Assembly (NCBI RefSeq): GCF_010206195.1
Contig: NZ_VIQT01000006.1
Coordinates: 1-64,000 of the forward strand
Direction: 5' to 3'
Origin: Anaerotruncus colihominis
GTDB lineage: Bacteria; Bacillota; Clostridia; Oscillospirales; Ruminococcaceae
Length of the DNA: 64,000 nucleotides
Shown here one piece after another: positions 16,634 through 27,693 of the stretch (its first letter is position 1; every line of letters begins with the position of its first letter). A program made the translations under genes and the position numbers. The notes beneath the pieces are model-generated. The model saw only the letters and a program-made list of their open reading frames with translations, was not told where the DNA came from and did no database searches.

Positions 16634-19600
16634 TTATTGAATACCGAGTTTGCCCTCGATTTCCCCGACATTCAGCTCCAGCAGCTTGGAAACGCCTTCC
16701 TCCTGCATCGTTACGCCGTAGAGCACATCGGCCTCCTCCATGGTTCCGCGGCGGTGGGTAATTGTAATGAACTGCGTTTTGTTGCAGAGCGTGCGTAAAT
16801 ATTGCGCGTATTTGACGACATTCACATCATCAAGCGCCGCCTCGATCTCGTCAAGCAGGCAAAACGGCGACGGCCGCACCTTGAGGATCGCAAAATAGAT
16901 TGCAATCGCCACAAACGCCTGCTCGCCGCCCGAAAGCGCCGACAGGTTCTTAATGATCTTGCCAGGCGGCTGTACAAAAATGTCGATGCCTGATTCCAGC
17001 ACGTCCGTTGGATCCGCCAGCGACAGGGACGCCTTGCCCCCATCGAATAGCTCTGTAAAAACTATAGAAAAATTTGCGGCAATTTTAGTGAAGTTCTCTG
17101 AAAAAATCGCGCGCATATCGCATGTGAGCCGCTCAATCAGCCGCAGCAATTCGGCGCGCGACTGCTCGGCGTCCTCTGTCTGCGTTTTAAGAAATGTATA
17201 CCGCTCCGACACCTCGTCATATTCCTCGATCGCGCCCAGATTTACGCTGCCAAGCGCCTTGATCTTACCCTTCAGTTCCCCCAAGCGCCTTTGCGCAGCC
17301 GGCGTATCCTCCACCGGCCGCGACAGCTCAGCTGCCTGCGAACGCGTCACCTCGTATTCATCCCACATACGCGCGATGATCGCGTCGTATTCGCCCTGCA
17401 TTGCCGCCTTTTTTTCTTCCAGGCGCGCCAGCTCCCGCGCGGCTGTCTCACGCCGCGCAGCGATCTCCTTTTCGTCCGCGCGCAGCGCGGCGGTACCGGA
17501 TTCGCACTCGTTGCGCCGGGCTGTGCGCTCTGCAATCTCCGTCCCGATTGTTTCAATCCGCGCGGCGCGCTCCCTGCGCGCGGTATCCAAATCGTCAACA
17601 CGCTGCCGGATCGCTGCGTTTTCCTCCTCAAGGCGCGCGGCGCGCTCTTTCAACGCGCGTTCCTGCTCCCGGCGGTGCTCCTTCTGTCCGGCAAGCTGTC
17701 CCATCATCAGACGCGCCCCGTCGATCTCCTTTTCAAGCGCCGCCGCGGCGACGTTAACCTGCGCGAGCGCCTCCGACGCCTGTTCAAGCCGCGACGCATA
17801 CGCGTCGCGCCCCTCGTTTACTTCTCCAAGCTGCTGCGCCACCTCGTCAAGCTGGCCTGAAAGCTCCTGTATCAGCCCGTCGGCTGATACGCCGGCGGCG
17901 CGCAGCTCGCGCAGCCGGGTTTCAAGCGCTTCATACTCCCTGGCGGCCTGCTCGCGGGCGCGCGCGGCATCCGCCTGCGCCGCCAGTAAACGTTTCTGCT
18001 CCGATTCGCACCGGATGCGATCCTCCTGCGCTGTGGCAAGCTCTCCGTCAACGCCCGAAATCGCCGCCTGCGCGGCGGAAAGCTCCTCTTGAACGGCCCT
18101 GATCTCGCCGTCGAGTTGTTCCAACCGCCCCGTGCAGGCCTTTGCCTGCGCGCGCAGCGATTCAATCTCCTGCGCGCGGCTGAGGATTCCCGCGCTGCGC
18201 GCCGTCCAGCCGCCGGTCATCGAGCCGCCCGCGTTGACAACCTGCCCGTCGAGTGTCACAATGCGAAATTTATAGCCGGCGCGCCGCGCCAGCGCGACTG
18301 CGCAGTCGATGTCGCGTACAATGGCGATACGCCCAAGAAGCTGCGCCACAACACCGTTATAGCGGCTGTCGCACTGCACCAGATCGGCCGCGACGCCTAC
18401 AAATCCATCGGCGGATGAGAGCCATCCCTCCGAGAGCCGTCCGCCGCGCACCGTTGTCAGCGGCAAAAACGTCGCGCGCCCTGTTTTGCTCGAGCGCAGC
18501 ATCGCAATCGCGCGCTTGGCGGCCGTCTCATCCTCAACGACAATATTCTGCATCGCCGCGCCAAGCGCGATCTCAATGGCCAGCGCATGATCCCCGTCGA
18601 CTTCAATCAGCTTTGAAACAGGGCCGCACACGCCGGACAGCGCGCCCCGGCGCGCCTGTGAGACAACATATTTGACGCTGCTCTGAAAGCCCTCCAGGCT
18701 GTTTTCCATATCGGTGAGCAGCCGTGCTTTCTGCAAAAAGCCGCGCGCCTGTTCATCGAGCGCGGCGTGCTGCTTTTTAAGCGCGTCGAGCTTCTCGCCA
18801 CGCCCCTGGGCACGCAGCAGATAGCCGCGGCGCGTGTTTTGCAGCGATTCAGACGCCGCAAGCAACTCGGCAAGCAGTCCCTTGCAGTCCGCAAGCTCCC
18901 GCTCAATCTGCGCAGCGTTTTCATCGCCGGCAGACGCCGTGTTCCGGAGCGTCTCAAGCCGCGCGATCGTCTCGTCAATCAGCGATCCGCTCGACGCCGA
19001 CGACAGCTTCGCCTCCTGAATACTCTGTGTAAGCCCAAAGCGCCGTTCCTTGAGCGCGTCCGCGCGCGTCCGGCAGTCCTCACGGGCGGCCGTCAGACGC
19101 GCAATCTCCTCTTGCGTCTCAGTCTGTTTGCAATGCAGCTTCTCCAGCGACGCCTGTTTGTCCGCAATCTCCGTTTCATATGTACGGATTTGCTCGTCAA
19201 GTCCACCGCCGTCAGCATCCGCCTGCCGCAGCTCCGCACCGATCTGTTCGATTGAAGCGCGGTTATGCGCCAGATCGTTCTGCATCACCGCGATATCCGC
19301 GCTGCTGTTCGCATTTTCCTCCTCAAGCGTCCGCGCCTGCGCCCGCCGCTCATCAATTTCGACGGAAAGCGCCTGCATATCCGCATACAGGGCGTTGATC
19401 CGCTGCTCCACCGCGTCCATCTCTGCCTGAATGCGGTCATGGTCGTCCTTGCAGAGTAGGATTTTGTCCTCCTGTTCCCGCAGAAGCGCCCGCGAACGGT
19501 CGAGCGTCGCGATCCAAAGCGACAGCTCCAACGTCTTTTTTTCCTCCGCCAGCGTTAAAAACCGGCGCGCCTTTTCCGCCTGCGCCTGAAGGGGACCAAC

Positions 19601-20203
19601 GCGCGCTTCAAGTTCCGCGAGGATATCGCGCAGGCGCAGAAGGTTTTCCTCGGCGGCCTCCAGGCGGCGCTGCGCCTCCTGACGGCGGTAGCGGTATTTT
19701 GAAATACCGGCCGCTTCTTCAAAAATTTCACGGCGCTGTGTGCTTTTGGCGCTCACAATCTCCGCAATGCGGCCCTGTCCGATGATCGAATATCCGTCGC
19801 GCCCAAGCCCCGTATCCATAAAAAGCTCATGTACATCCCTAAGGCGCACATTCGTGCCGTTGATGCGGTATTCGCTCTCACCCGACCGGTACAGACGGCG
19901 CGAAACGCTCACCTCGGCGCTGTCATAGGGCAGTGCGCCGTCTACATTTTCAATCGTAAGCTGCACATGGGCGTAGCCCTGTGGCTTGCGCATCTGCGTG
20001 CCGCCGAAAATCACGTCCTCCATCCTGCCGCCGCGCAGCGTTTTTGTCGACTGCTCGCCGAGAACCCACCGCACCGCATCGGCAATATTGCTCTTGCCGC
20101 TTCCGTTCGGGCCGACCACAGCGGTGATCCCATCGTGAAAGGTCAGCCTTGTTTTGTCCGGGAACGATTTAAATCCCTGTATCTCCAAACCGCGAAGCCG
20201 CAA
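16634..20203 (-). CDS. smc: Chromosome segregation protein SMC
   Basis: The SMC ATPase of the SMC-ScpAB condensin. The Walker A box [16 protein letters not shown] is near residue 32. Long coiled coils flank a hinge at about 500-680 ([19 protein letters not shown]). The C-terminal head carries the signature [15 protein letters not shown] and Walker [13 protein letters not shown]. The frame opens at 20227, but the ribosome binding site GTGGAGG lies 8 nt before TTG 20203. Starting there gives a product beginning [13 protein letters not shown], matching other SMCs (1189 aa). That TTG follows the radical SAM gene stop by one base. Confidence 0.97.
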   Translation of the reverse strand: MRLRGLEIQGFKSFPDKTRLTFHDGITAVVGPNGSGKSNIADAVRWVLGEQSTKTLRGGRMEDVIFGGTQMRKPQGYAHVQLTIENVDGALPYDSAEVSVSRRLYRSGESEYRINGTNVRLRDVHELFMDTGLGRDGYSIIGQGRIAEIVSAKSTQRREIFEEAAGISKYRYRRQEAQRRLEAAEENLLRLRDILAELEARVGPLQAQAEKARRFLTLAEEKKTLELSLWIATLDRSRALLREQEDKILLCKDDHDRIQAEMDAVEQRINALYADMQALSVEIDERRAQARTLEEENANSSADIAVMQNDLAHNRASIEQIGAELRQADADGGGLDEQIRTYETEIADKQASLEKLHCKQTETQEEIARLTAAREDCRTRADALKERRFGLTQSIQEAKLSSASSGSLIDETIARLETLRNTASAGDENAAQIERELADCKGLLAELLAASESLQNTRRGYLLRAQGRGEKLDALKKQHAALDEQARGFLQKARLLTDMENSLEGFQSSVKYVVSQARRGALSGVCGPVSKLIEVDGDHALAIEIALGAAMQNIVVEDETAAKRAIAMLRSSKTGRATFLPLTTVRGGRLSEGWLSSADGFVGVAADLVQCDSRYNGVVAQLLGRIAIVRDIDCAVALARRAGYKFRIVTLDGQVVNAGGSMTGGWTARSAGILSRAQEIESLRAQAKACTGRLEQLDGEIRAVQEELSAAQAAISGVDGELATAQEDRIRCESEQKRLLAAQADAARAREQAAREYEALETRLRELRAAGVSADGLIQELSGQLDEVAQQLGEVNEGRDAYASRLEQASEALAQVNVAAAALEKEIDGARLMMGQLAGQKEHRREQERALKERAARLEEENAAIRQRVDDLDTARRERAARIETIGTEIAERTARRNECESGTAALRADEKEIAARRETAARELARLEEKKAAMQGEYDAIIARMWDEYEVTRSQAAELSRPVEDTPAAQRRLGELKGKIKALGSVNLGAIEEYDEVSERYTFLKTQTEDAEQSRAELLRLIERLTCDMRAIFSENFTKIAANFSIVFTELFDGGKASLSLADPTDVLESGIDIFVQPPGKIIKNLSALSGGEQAFVAIAIYFAILKVRPSPFCLLDEIEAALDDVNVVKYAQYLRTLCNKTQFITITHRRGTMEEADVLYGVTMQEEGVSKLLELNVGEIEGKLGIQ

Positions 20204-20204
20204 A

Positions 20205-21203
20205 CTACACATCCTCCACTTTGACATCCAGGCCGCACACCCCGGCGTCCGGCCTGATTATAATATCGTATCCCATCGCGCGCAGCCGCTGGGCCGGCCG
20301 CGCGCCATGCCCGCACAGCTTTGATACGCTTTTCGGCGCGATATGCAGGCGGTACCGTCCCGGCGGCCGCCCGCTTAACAGGCGTTCGGCACATCCGTAC
20401 AGGAGCGCGCCCTCGCACAGCTCCCGGAACGCCGGATGATACGGCCCGGCGAGCAAATGTTCGGCAAGCGACGGCTGTGCGTGCAGCCCCATGCGGATGA
20501 CCCGCACGCCGCACGCCTCGAAAAATTCGAGCAAACGCGCGCCGAGCGCCGCAGCCTCCTCATGCGTCTGTGGGCGGTAAAGGCCCGCGCGCCAAAGCGC
20601 CGCGAGCCGTGTCCCCTCCAGCACAAGCGTCGGATAGACGCGCACCGTCGCCGGCATAAGCGCCGCAATCAGACGCGCGGACATCAAATCGGACACCTCG
20701 TTTGCGCCGTAAAGCCCCGTCATCATCTGAAGGCCCAGTTCCAGCCCGTGCGCCCGCACAAGCGCGGACGCGCGATTTGTATCGTCTGCCGTGTGGCCGC
20801 GCCCGTTTTTGGAAAGCACCGCGTCGTCCATGCTCTGCGCGCCAAGCTCGACAGCCGTAACGCCGTAACGCGTGAGCGTGTCAAGCGTTTCATCGTCGAT
20901 GCAGTCTGGACGCGTGGAAACGCGCACGCCCGTGAACACGCCCCGCCCAAGAAACGGCCGCGCCGCTTCAAGCAGCTCGATCATATATGGGCGTGAGACT
21001 GCCGTAAAACTGCCGCCGAAAAACGCGATCTGCGCCGTGCGGCCCTTCTGCGCAAGCTCCCTTTCGGCACGTGCGCACAGCGCGGCCACGGCCGCGCCGT
21101 CAGGCGCGTCCCGCGCGCCTGAAATAGCGCGCTGATCGCAGAAGCTGCATTGATGCGGACAGCCCGCGTGCGGCACGAACACCGAAACGTTGGCATGCTT
21201 CAT
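20205..21203 (-). CDS. Radical SAM protein, Elp3/YhcC-like
   Basis: The N-terminal HAGCPHQCSFCDQRAISG holds the CxxxCxxC cluster of radical SAM enzymes, followed by FFGGSFTAV. Clostridial genomes often place this 'elongator protein 3-like' gene between rnc and smc. At 332 aa there is no room for the GNAT acetyltransferase domain of true Elp3. The substrate is therefore unknown; tRNA modification is plausible. It overlaps the rnc stop by 4 nt (ATGA) and ends one base before the preferred smc start. Confidence 0.85.
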   Translation of the reverse strand: MKHANVSVFVPHAGCPHQCSFCDQRAISGARDAPDGAAVAALCARAERELAQKGRTAQIAFFGGSFTAVSRPYMIELLEAARPFLGRGVFTGVRVSTRPDCIDDETLDTLTRYGVTAVELGAQSMDDAVLSKNGRGHTADDTNRASALVRAHGLELGLQMMTGLYGANEVSDLMSARLIAALMPATVRVYPTLVLEGTRLAALWRAGLYRPQTHEEAAALGARLLEFFEACGVRVIRMGLHAQPSLAEHLLAGPYHPAFRELCEGALLYGCAERLLSGRPPGRYRLHIAPKSVSKLCGHGARPAQRLRAMGYDIIIRPDAGVCGLDVKVEDV

Positions 21204-21898
21204 CGGCCCATCAGCTTGAGCGCCTCGCGCGCGGCCGCCTGCTCGGCGCTTTTTTTGCTGCCGCCGCAGCCAACGCCGATCACGTTGCTGTTAAGACGCA
21301 CCTCGACCATAAACTTTTTGTTGTGATCGGGTCCCGACTCGTTGACAAGCACATAGGAGAGCCTCTCCTCCGGATTTTTCTGGATGATCTCCTGAAGCAT
21401 CGTCTTATAGTCGCTGAACGCCAGATCGTCGCGGTTTTCCAGCGCGTCGACGATATAGCCCAGCACAAACCTGCGCGCAGGCTCGATACCGCCGTCGAGA
21501 TAAATCGCTGCGATCAGCGCCTCAAACGCGTCGGCCAGAATCGATGGCCGGGTCCGTCCGCCCATCATCTCCTCGCCGCGGCCGAGTTTGAGAAAATCGC
21601 CGAGACCGAGCGCCTGTGAAAATTCCCACAGCGATTTTTCACAGACGAGTGCGGCGCGCAGCTTCGTCAAATCGCCCTCCGCCAGATGATATGTGTGGAA
21701 CAGGTAGTCCGACACGACGATCGAAAGCACTGCGTCGCCCAAAAATTCCTGCCGCTCGTTGCTGGAAATATTCTTTTTTACTTCATTGGCATACGAAGAA
21801 TGCGTCAGGGCAATATCGAGATACCGCCCATTTTGAAACGTATAACCGATACGGCCCTCTAAGGCGCTTGCAGACGCGCCCTCCTGCCCGGGCCTCAC
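21200..21898 (-). CDS. rnc: Ribonuclease III
   Basis: Double-strand-specific endonuclease for rRNA and mRNA processing. The signature NERQEFLGDAVLSIVVSDYLF is split here around the catalytic Glu and Asp (about residues 46-66). ILADAFEALIAAIYLDGG holds the second acidic cluster, and a dsRNA-binding domain occupies about residues 160-230. The start is GTG 21898, overlapping the plsX stop (GTGA). The usual acpP gene between plsX and rnc is missing here. Confidence 0.96.
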   Translation of the reverse strand: MRPGQEGASASALEGRIGYTFQNGRYLDIALTHSSYANEVKKNISSNERQEFLGDAVLSIVVSDYLFHTYHLAEGDLTKLRAALVCEKSLWEFSQALGLGDFLKLGRGEEMMGGRTRPSILADAFEALIAAIYLDGGIEPARRFVLGYIVDALENRDDLAFSDYKTMLQEIIQKNPEERLSYVLVNESGPDHNKKFMVEVRLNSNVIGVGCGGSKKSAEQAAAREALKLMGR

Positions 21899-22908
21899 AG
21901 GCTGGCGCCCCCGCGCGCCTTGAGCTGCGCGAGCGAACCGACGATCTCCGTGATTACGCCACGCTCGGTGTATTCCTTGGCCTGGCGGATGGCGTTTTTA
22001 AACGCCTTGGCGTTCGAACTGCCGTGCGCCTTGATGACCGGTCGTGTAATGCCCATAAGCGGCGCGCCGCCGTATTCGGTATAGTCCATCTTCTTTTTGA
22101 ACGCCACAACGCCTTTGGCTACAAACAGCGTTCCAATTTTTGAAACAAAATTCCGAAACAATACGTCCTTCAATTCCTTCGCGAACCACGAGCCAAGCCC
22201 CTCCGTGAGCTTGAGGACGATGTTGCCTGTAAAGCCGTCGGCCACCGCTACGTCGCAGCGTGTAAACGGAAGGTCGCGCGGCTCGATGTTCCCGATGAAA
22301 TTGACCGGCGCGTTTTGAAACTGCTGATGCGCCTGCACCTGCAGCTCCATACCCTTCGTTTCCTCCGCGCCGATGTTGATCAGGCCGACGCGCGGATTTT
22401 TAACGCCCATGACATGCTCCATATACGCGCTCCCCATAATGCCGAACTGCACAAGCATCTCCGGACGGCATTCCGTGTTCGCGCCCATGTCAAGCAGCAT
22501 ATAACAGCCGTTCTGCGACGGAATGACCGTCGCAAGCGCCGCGCGCTTGATGCCCTTGATGCGCTTGACAAACAGCGACGCGCCGACGACGATCGCCCCG
22601 GTGCTGCCCGCGGAAACAAACGCGTCGCCCTCGCCGTTGGCAAGCATCTTCAGCCCGACCGCCATTGTACAGTCGTCGTATGATTTGACAATCTCCGTCG
22701 ACTCAACCTCGACCGGGATGACCTTTTCCACATCAGCGATCGAAATGCGGTCGAGCGAAATCTTATTCTTTTCACATACATCGCGGATCACGCGCTCGCT
22801 TCCGCACGCGATGATATCAACCCCATACTCCTGTACAGCCATCGCGCAGCCCTTTAAAATTTCAAGCGGCGCGTTGTCGCCGCCGAAGGCGTCCACAATC
22901 ACCCTCAT
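21895..22908 (-). CDS. plsX: Phosphate acyltransferase PlsX
   Basis: Makes acyl-phosphate from acyl-ACP for phospholipid synthesis. The N terminus MRVIVDAFGGDNAPLEILKG and internal SAGSTGAIVVGA, LLDMGANTECRPEML and VADGFTGNIVLKLTEG are family hallmarks; 337 aa is normal. ATG 22908 overlaps the trmFO stop (ATGA). No fapR, fabD or acpP is adjacent, so the gene is embedded in a tRNA modification/RNA processing context instead of a lipid operon. Confidence 0.96.
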   Translation of the reverse strand: MRVIVDAFGGDNAPLEILKGCAMAVQEYGVDIIACGSERVIRDVCEKNKISLDRISIADVEKVIPVEVESTEIVKSYDDCTMAVGLKMLANGEGDAFVSAGSTGAIVVGASLFVKRIKGIKRAALATVIPSQNGCYMLLDMGANTECRPEMLVQFGIMGSAYMEHVMGVKNPRVGLINIGAEETKGMELQVQAHQQFQNAPVNFIGNIEPRDLPFTRCDVAVADGFTGNIVLKLTEGLGSWFAKELKDVLFRNFVSKIGTLFVAKGVVAFKKKMDYTEYGGAPLMGITRPVIKAHGSSNAKAFKNAIRQAKEYTERGVITEIVGSLAQLKARGGASL

Positions 22909-24227
22909 ACCGTTATAACCTCCTGACTGTCAACCAGTGTCTGCCTGAGATGAGCAAGCCCCCGCTGTGCGATCAGCAAATATCGCTGCTGCTTGTCCTT
23001 CATCCGCTCGTCAAGCGGCGGCAGAAGCCCCATATTCGCGCCCATCGGCTGGAAATCGGCGCAGGCCGGCCCGGAAACATACCGCAACAGCGCGCCGCAC
23101 ATACAGTCAAGCGGCAGCTTCAGAGGCTCTTTTCCCTGTAAGCGCCGCGCAATCTGTCTGCCTGTTAGGATGCCCGACATCGCCGATTCCATGTATCCCT
23201 CCACGCCGGTGATCTGCCCGGCAAAATAAATCCGGTCATGCTCGCGCATCCGCATCGTTTCATCAAGCAGCCACGGCGACCCGATAAACGTATTGCGGTG
23301 CATCACGCCGTAACGCATAAATTCCGCGTGCGCAAGGCCGGGGATCATGGAAAAGACGCGCTTTTGCTCGCCAAAGCGCAGGTTCGTCTGAAACCCGACA
23401 AGATTATAGAGCGTGCCTGCGCTGTTCTCGCGGCGCAGCTGCACAACTGCCCACGGGCGATGGCCTGTGCGCGGGTCGCGCAGGCCGACCGGCTTGAGCG
23501 GGCCGTAGCGGATCGTATCCGGGCCACGCCGCGCCATGATTTCAATCGGCATACAGCCCTCGTACACACGTTTTTCAGCCTGGTCAAAGTCGTGCAGCGG
23601 CGCAGGCTCGGCTGTACGCAGCGCCTCATAAAACGCCTCGTACTCCTCTTTATTAAAGGGGCAGTTGATATAATCGTCGTCTCCGCGGCCATAGCGCGCG
23701 GCGAAAAACACCCTGTCCAGATCAAGCGATTCATACGTCACGATCGGCGCGGCCGCGTCGTAAAAGCTGAGCGTCCCGCCGCACAATTCACAGATGCGCG
23801 CCGCGAGCGCGTCCGATGTGAGCGGCCCGGTCGCGATCACCGTCAGGCGATCGAGCGGGATATCCGTCACTTCGCCGGGCACAACCTCGATCAAAGCATG
23901 GGCGCGGATATGCTTTGTCACAAGCGCCGAAAACGCGTCGCGGTCCACTGCGAGCGCCCCGCCGGCCGCGACGCCCGTCGCTTCGGCGCAGGCGACCGTC
24001 AGCGAGCCGAGTATACGCATTTCCTCCTTGAGCATACCGGCAGCCGAGCCGAGCCGGCGCGCCTTGAGCGAATTTGAGCACACAAGCTCGGCGAACTGTT
24101 CACTGTGGTGCGCGGGCGAAAACCGCTGCGGCTTCATCTCGTAAAGGCGCACCCGGATCCCCTGGTTTGCCAGCGCCCACGCGGCTTCGCACCCGGCCAG
24201 TCCGGCCCCGATCACATGGACCGTCAT
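22905..24227 (-). CDS. trmFO: Folate-dependent tRNA (uracil-54-C5)-methyltransferase TrmFO
   Basis: Uses methylenetetrahydrofolate and FAD to make ribothymidine at position 54 of tRNA. The FAD-binding start VHVIGAGLAGCEAAWALAN is followed by LYEMKP and HHSEQFAELVCSNS, all conserved. The C-terminal half has GQITGVEGYMESAMSG. The open frame extends 39 codons upstream into topA. ATG 24227 overlapping the topA stop (ATGA) is the sensible start and gives 440 aa, the family length. Confidence 0.96.
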   Translation of the reverse strand: MTVHVIGAGLAGCEAAWALANQGIRVRLYEMKPQRFSPAHHSEQFAELVCSNSLKARRLGSAAGMLKEEMRILGSLTVACAEATGVAAGGALAVDRDAFSALVTKHIRAHALIEVVPGEVTDIPLDRLTVIATGPLTSDALAARICELCGGTLSFYDAAAPIVTYESLDLDRVFFAARYGRGDDDYINCPFNKEEYEAFYEALRTAEPAPLHDFDQAEKRVYEGCMPIEIMARRGPDTIRYGPLKPVGLRDPRTGHRPWAVVQLRRENSAGTLYNLVGFQTNLRFGEQKRVFSMIPGLAHAEFMRYGVMHRNTFIGSPWLLDETMRMREHDRIYFAGQITGVEGYMESAMSGILTGRQIARRLQGKEPLKLPLDCMCGALLRYVSGPACADFQPMGANMGLLPPLDERMKDKQQRYLLIAQRGLAHLRQTLVDSQEVITV

Positions 24228-26335
24228 TCGTCCGATTCCTTCTTTGGTTTGACCGGACGCGCATAGTCGCAGCCTTCCTTGAGGCAGTGGATCAAGGCGC
24301 CGCGCCCCGTCTTTTGGAACAGCGTGGCCCCGCACTTTGGACACGTTTCTGAGAGCGGCTTATCCCATGTCATAAACTGGCACTGGGGATTGTGTTCGCA
24401 CCCATAGTAGCCCTTGCCGTTCTTCGACTTTTTGGCAAGCACCTTGCCGCCGCAGACCGGGCACAGGCCGCCCGTTTCCTTGACGATCTTTTTTGTATTG
24501 CGGCACTCGGGAAATCCGGGACACGCCAAAAATTTTCCGAAGCGACCTGTCTTGATAACCATTTTGCGCCCGCACAGCTCGCAGACGATGTCCGTCTCCT
24601 CGTCGGGCACCTTGACGCGCGTGCCGTCCATATTCTTTTCGGCCTGCTCCAGTGTCGTCATAAAGTCGCCGTAAAAGCCGCTGAGCATTTTGGGGTAATC
24701 GACGTTCCCCTCCTCAACCTCGTCGAGCGTCTTTTCCATATTCGCGGTGAAGGTCACGTCGACGATCTTGGCAAACTGCTCCTCCATGAGCTTCGTTGTG
24801 ACCTCTCCGAGCGCCGTCGGCTTGAGCGACTTGTTTTCGCGCTCAACATAACCGCGCGCCAGAATCGTCGTAATCGTCGGCGCATAGGTGCTTGGACGGC
24901 CGATGCCGTTTTCCTCGAGCGTCTTGATCAGCGACGCCTCCGTGTAGCGCGCGGGCGGCTGCGTGAAGTGCTGGTTCGGAGTCAGCTCCTTGAGCGTCAG
25001 CGCATTGCCTGTCTCCAGCGGCGGCAGTGAAGCCGTATTTTCATCGTCGGTGTCCTTCGACTCCTCATAAAGAACCGTAAAGCCGTCAAATTTCACCGTG
25101 AAGCCGGACGCTTTAAACAAACAATTGGCCGCTTCGATATCGACCGCCACCGTGTCGAGCAAGGCGTTGGCCATCTGGCTGGCGATGAAACGCTCCCAGA
25201 TCAGCTTATAAAGCTTATACTGTTCGGCCGTCAAATCCTTCTTGACGCGGTCGGGCGTCAGCGACGGATCGGACGGGCGGATCGCCTCGTGTGCGTCCTG
25301 CGCGTTTTTCTTCGTCTTAAAAACGCGGCGCGTCGCAGGCAGGTACTCCTTGCCGTATGTGTCGGTTATATACGTTTTCGCCTGTTCGGCCGCCTCGTCG
25401 GAGATACGCAGCGAATCGGTACGCATATAAGTGATCAGGCCCGTCGCACCGATGCCCTCGATCTCGACGCCCTCGTACAACTCCTGCGCGACCTTCATCG
25501 TGCGCCGCGACTGGTAGCCCAGGCGGCGCGACGCCTCCTGCTGAAGCGTAGACGTGATAAACGGCGGCGCCGGGCTTTTACGGCGCACGCCCTTTTTGAC
25601 ATTGCTGACAATATAGTCCGCTCCATCAAGCGACTCGACAATCTCCCTGGCGCGCTTCTCATCCGGAATCGCCGTCAGCTCGAGCTTTTTGCCGTCGATG
25701 GCGTAAAGCTTTGCCGGAAAGGGCTTTTTAGCATGGCCCTTCGCCGCAAGTTTTGCGTCGATGCTCCAGTATTCCTGCTGCTTAAACGCGCGGATTTCCT
25801 CCTCGCGGTCCATAATGATGCGCACCGCCACAGACTGCACGCGCCCGGCTGACAGGCCCTTTCGCACCTTGCGCCACAAAAACGGGCTGATCTTATAGCC
25901 GACAATCCGGTCGAGCACCCGGCGCGCCTGCTGCGCGTCGACAAGCTTGACGTCGATTGTGCGCGGATGATCCATCCCATATTTGACGCCCGACTTTGTA
26001 ATCTCGTTGAACGTCACGCGGTTAGGCTGGTTCATATCGACGCCAAGCATCTGCGCCAGATGCCACGAAATCGCCTCGCCTTCGCGGTCGGGGTCCGTTG
26101 CAAGAAAAATCGCGTCACTTTTTTTGGCGGCCTTTTTGAGGTCCTTGATCAGATCCTCCTTGCCCTTGATATCAACATACATCGGCGCAAAATCATGGTC
26201 GACATCGACGCCGAATTTACTTTTGGGCAGATCGCGGACATGGCCCATCGACGCAACGACCTCAAAATCCTTGCCTAGGTATTTTTTAATCGTTTTTGCC
26301 TTGGCGGGCGACTCCACGATGACAAGATTGGACAA
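24224..26335 (-). CDS. topA: DNA topoisomerase I
   Basis: Type IA enzyme that relaxes negative supercoils. It has a TOPRIM domain (VIVESPAKAKTIKKYLG, DPDREGEAISWHL) and the catalytic Tyr in GLITYMRTDSLRISD. Three C-terminal zinc fingers begin CELCGRKM, CPVCGGKV and CPKCGATL. In the open frame beginning at 26383 the first ATG after AAAGGA abuts it. A TTG at 26335, 9 nt away, is better spaced and starts at SNLVIVESPAKAK (703 aa). It follows dprA and is coupled to trmFO. Confidence 0.97.
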   Translation of the reverse strand: MSNLVIVESPAKAKTIKKYLGKDFEVVASMGHVRDLPKSKFGVDVDHDFAPMYVDIKGKEDLIKDLKKAAKKSDAIFLATDPDREGEAISWHLAQMLGVDMNQPNRVTFNEITKSGVKYGMDHPRTIDVKLVDAQQARRVLDRIVGYKISPFLWRKVRKGLSAGRVQSVAVRIIMDREEEIRAFKQQEYWSIDAKLAAKGHAKKPFPAKLYAIDGKKLELTAIPDEKRAREIVESLDGADYIVSNVKKGVRRKSPAPPFITSTLQQEASRRLGYQSRRTMKVAQELYEGVEIEGIGATGLITYMRTDSLRISDEAAEQAKTYITDTYGKEYLPATRRVFKTKKNAQDAHEAIRPSDPSLTPDRVKKDLTAEQYKLYKLIWERFIASQMANALLDTVAVDIEAANCLFKASGFTVKFDGFTVLYEESKDTDDENTASLPPLETGNALTLKELTPNQHFTQPPARYTEASLIKTLEENGIGRPSTYAPTITTILARGYVERENKSLKPTALGEVTTKLMEEQFAKIVDVTFTANMEKTLDEVEEGNVDYPKMLSGFYGDFMTTLEQAEKNMDGTRVKVPDEETDIVCELCGRKMVIKTGRFGKFLACPGFPECRNTKKIVKETGGLCPVCGGKVLAKKSKNGKGYYGCEHNPQCQFMTWDKPLSETCPKCGATLFQKTGRGALIHCLKEGCDYARPVKPKKESDE

Positions 26336-26430
26336 ACAAACCATTCCTTTCCCGGGCCGCGCAAACAGCCGCCCGCAGAACAATACGCTCTATTCATGAT
26401 GCGCTCACACGCGTATCTTCTCAATTCTTT

Positions 26431-27678
26431 TTAAACGCCGTCTGGTATTGACGGAACATACCGTCCGCCAGCCACAGCGCGCGCAAACCCGGCCAATTCC
26501 AGCTCTGTAAGCGCCGCCAGTATCTCAGCCGCGCCCAGACCAGCCAGCGCGGCCAATTCGTCCCGCTCCAGCGCACGCGCGCCAAGCTGCGCGTAAACGG
26601 CGCGCGCCTGCGGGGTGACGCCCTGCTGCGCAAGCTCGCCGTCATCCATACGCGGCGGTTCCATCCGCTTTGGCGCGGCGGCCAGCTTCGCGCGGACCTT
26701 GACGCCTTTTATCCGGCGCGGTGCGTTTTGCGGCGACCTCGCGGCGGCCCTGTCCGCGCTTTTGATCTTTGCGGCGACCGTGCGCGCGTCAATCCGCTTT
26801 GGAAAACGGCCGATATATTCCTCCAGAATGCTGTATACGTTGACAACCACCTTGGCGCCATCGCGCGCAAGCTTATTGCACCCGGCCATCGACGGATCAA
26901 AAATCTCGCCTGGCACTGCAAATACATCGCGGTTTTGCTGCAGGGCATAACGCGCCGTAATGAGCGCCCCGCTTCGTTCCGGGGCCTGGACCACCACAAC
27001 ACCCGCGGCGATGCCGGAAAGCAGGCGGTTTCGAATGCTGAAGCTGCCGCGGTTAACGCCGGTCCCGAAGGGAAACTCTGTGACAAGCGCGCCGCCCGCG
27101 TCCAGGATACGCCGCTTGAGTTCGCCGCTGGCTGACGGATAATCGACGTCAAGCCCGCAGGCCAGCAGCCCGATTGTGCGTCCAGACGCCTGCAAAGCGC
27201 CCGTATGGCACGCCGTGTCGATACCGGTCGCCAAGCCGCTCACAACCGTACAGCCGGCCGCGGCCAGATCATGGGAAAGGCGATACGCGCTCGCAAGCCC
27301 GTATTCGGTCGCGCTGCGCGTGCCGACCATTGTGATCACCAGCTCGTCCGAAAGGCCGGACAGAGAACCCTTAACATATAATATACACGGCATGGCGTCG
27401 ATATTTGTCAAAGCTTCGGGATAGTCAGGATGATCCGGCCCAATCGCCATACATCCGAACCGCTCGGCCGTCTTGATCTGCTCCCGCGCCCGGTCGAGCG
27501 CAGTGCCGCGCAGACGCTCAATCTCCTTTGGCGCGAACATCTCCAAGGACTCCAGCTCGCGGGCGCTTTTTCCATAGAGCGCCTCGGGTGAACCAAGTTC
27601 CCGGATAACCCTATCCGCCCTGGCGCTGCCAAGTCCGATCGCCTCCTGTAGCCAAGCCCAGAAAACCACGTCCGTCAT
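26431..27678 (-). CDS. dprA: DNA-processing protein DprA
   Basis: DprA loads RecA on incoming single-stranded DNA during transformation. The Rossmann-type domain carries MVGTRSATEYGL, SGLATGIDTACHTGAL, TIGLLACGLDVDYP and TEFPFGTGVNRGSFSIRNRL. An N-terminal SAM-like region and a C-terminal winged-helix (about residues 345-410) are present, with a basic linker between. ATG 27678 has AGGAAGG upstream. The neighbours topA and trmFO are the usual partners. Confidence 0.95.
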   Translation of the reverse strand: MTDVVFWAWLQEAIGLGSARADRVIRELGSPEALYGKSARELESLEMFAPKEIERLRGTALDRAREQIKTAERFGCMAIGPDHPDYPEALTNIDAMPCILYVKGSLSGLSDELVITMVGTRSATEYGLASAYRLSHDLAAAGCTVVSGLATGIDTACHTGALQASGRTIGLLACGLDVDYPSASGELKRRILDAGGALVTEFPFGTGVNRGSFSIRNRLLSGIAAGVVVVQAPERSGALITARYALQQNRDVFAVPGEIFDPSMAGCNKLARDGAKVVVNVYSILEEYIGRFPKRIDARTVAAKIKSADRAAARSPQNAPRRIKGVKVRAKLAAAPKRMEPPRMDDGELAQQGVTPQARAVYAQLGARALERDELAALAGLGAAEILAALTELELAGFARAVAGGRYVPSIPDGV

Positions 27679-27693
27679 ACCGCGCCTTCCTTT

